Under the pieces are notes generated by a model. The model had not been told where the DNA came from. It saw only the letters and a program-made list of their open reading frames with translations, and searched no databases. From positions 1,003,693 to 1,067,692 of the forward strand of contig VZTG01006780.1 of the NCBI GenBank assembly GCA_013397845.1: a stretch of 64,000 nt of DNA, written 5' to 3'. The stretch's first letter is position 1. Each line of letters starts with the position of its first letter. Positions 63,501 to 64,000 of the stretch are shown in pieces. Position numbers and translations under genes: made by a program. This DNA is from Melanocharis versteri (taxonomy: Eukaryota; Chordata; Aves; Passeriformes; Melanocharitidae).

Positions 63501-63740
63501 TAGAGTGGGAATGTGAGAGAATTCATTAGTATTTTTGTGAACTTAGCCCAATTTCCTTTCCCTATATTTTTGTAGTTCTGATATCCTTTATATCTTGTTA
63601 TCCATGATGCAATAAAAGTTATTTCTGAAAAATTATGCTTTATTTGTATTGGTTTGGCTTGTTTGGGGTTTTTTTCTAAGATGATGAAATTGTGATTTTT
63701 TTTTTAATAACTAATTTTTCAATGCATGTTTCTTGCCTAG
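57544..63740 (+). other. SIPA1L2: SIPA1L2 intron (phase 0), 6.2 kb
   Basis: The intron runs from GTATGT to GTTTCTTGCCTAG. It is AT-rich unique sequence with T-runs (57660-57671, 59700-59713) and a more mixed-composition part at about 59940-60400. Short open frames there, such as 59965-60168, lack paired splice sites and resemble nothing I know. No transposon is recognised. Confidence 0.85.
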
Positions 63741-63898
63741 CTGCTAAGGAAAAGGCATATAGGAAATGACATAGTTACCATTGTCTTCCAAGAGCCAGGA
63801 GCACTTCCTTTTACTCCAAAAAATATTCGTTCCCACTTTCAACATGTATTTGTCATAGTCAAAGTGCATAATCCTTGCACCGAAAATGTGTGTTATAG
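63741..63898 (+). CDS. SIPA1L2: SIPA1L2 sixth coding exon: Rap-GAP catalytic helix, residues 690-741
   Basis: After the acceptor TTGCCTAG the exon encodes LLRKRHIGNDIVTIVFQEPG, then ALPFTPKNIRSHFQHVFVIV and KVHNPCTENVCY. It ends with two bases of a codon before donor AG|GTGAGT (phase 2). RKRHIGNDIVxIVFQ contains the asparagine (Asn698 in this numbering) that serves as the catalytic Asn thumb in Rap-GAP proteins, so the encoded GAP should be active as far as this site shows. The gene continues past the right edge. The rest of the GAP domain, the PDZ domain and the C-terminal region are not in the window. Confidence 0.97.
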
Positions 63899-64000
63899 GT
63901 GAGTAGAGCCTTATAACTATTTAAGTTTGTTACTAAGACTACAATGGAACTGTGTTTTCTAGCTGTTTTGTATTTCTTATAGATATTATGTGCACAATTT

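Overview
The window is vertebrate nuclear DNA, almost certainly from a bird. It is AT-rich and CpG-poor, has long gene-free stretches, and its one recognisable gene is split by introns with consensus GT/AG junctions. The bird assignment rests on several CR1 LINE fragments with avian-type 3' ends and on an inverted, decayed long terminal repeat (LTR) that resembles bird endogenous retrovirus LTRs. I cannot fix the species from the sequence.

The gene is SIPA1L2 (signal-induced proliferation-associated 1 like 2, also called SPAR2), a GTPase-activating protein for Rap GTPases. It is read on the + strand. Six coding exons can be placed exactly by reading frame: 39376-40840, 47050-47183, 48491-48679, 53540-53714, 57440-57543 and 63741-63898. 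Their phases agree and join into one open frame of 741 full codons plus two bases. The exons carry the long N-terminal region and the first part of the Rap-GAP domain, including the HIGND motif with the catalytic asparagine (residue 698 here). The rest of the GAP domain, the PDZ domain and the C-terminus lie beyond the right edge. The first coding exon probably begins at a splice acceptor at 39121-39122, so about 250 nt of its 5' end is untranslated leader. That leader holds seven very short upstream ORFs.

Positions 1-39122 contain no exon I can support. They are most simply the intron upstream of the first coding exon, possibly with intergenic DNA at the far left. No CpG island or promoter was found, so the transcription start is inferred to lie outside the window. 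The stretch holds CR1 fragments at about 5500-5945 (+), 13965-14323 (-), 17028-17370 (-), 18880-20488 (+, about 1.6 kb with reverse transcriptase-region remnants), 25315-25480 (+) and 36868-37549 (+). It also has a probable LTR start at 23834, simple repeats, and several motif-dense unique segments that look like candidate enhancers.

The coding introns (40841 to the right edge) hold an old antisense CR1 of about 1.6 kb (44825-46600), an inverted ERV LTR remnant (55415-56005), a 33-bp tandem duplication that doubles an AP-1 consensus site (48925-48990), and simple repeats. There are no prokaryotic features and no RNA genes I can support. I found no clearly new biological system. The most testable observations are the uORF-dense leader, the duplicated AP-1 site and the candidate regulatory clusters.
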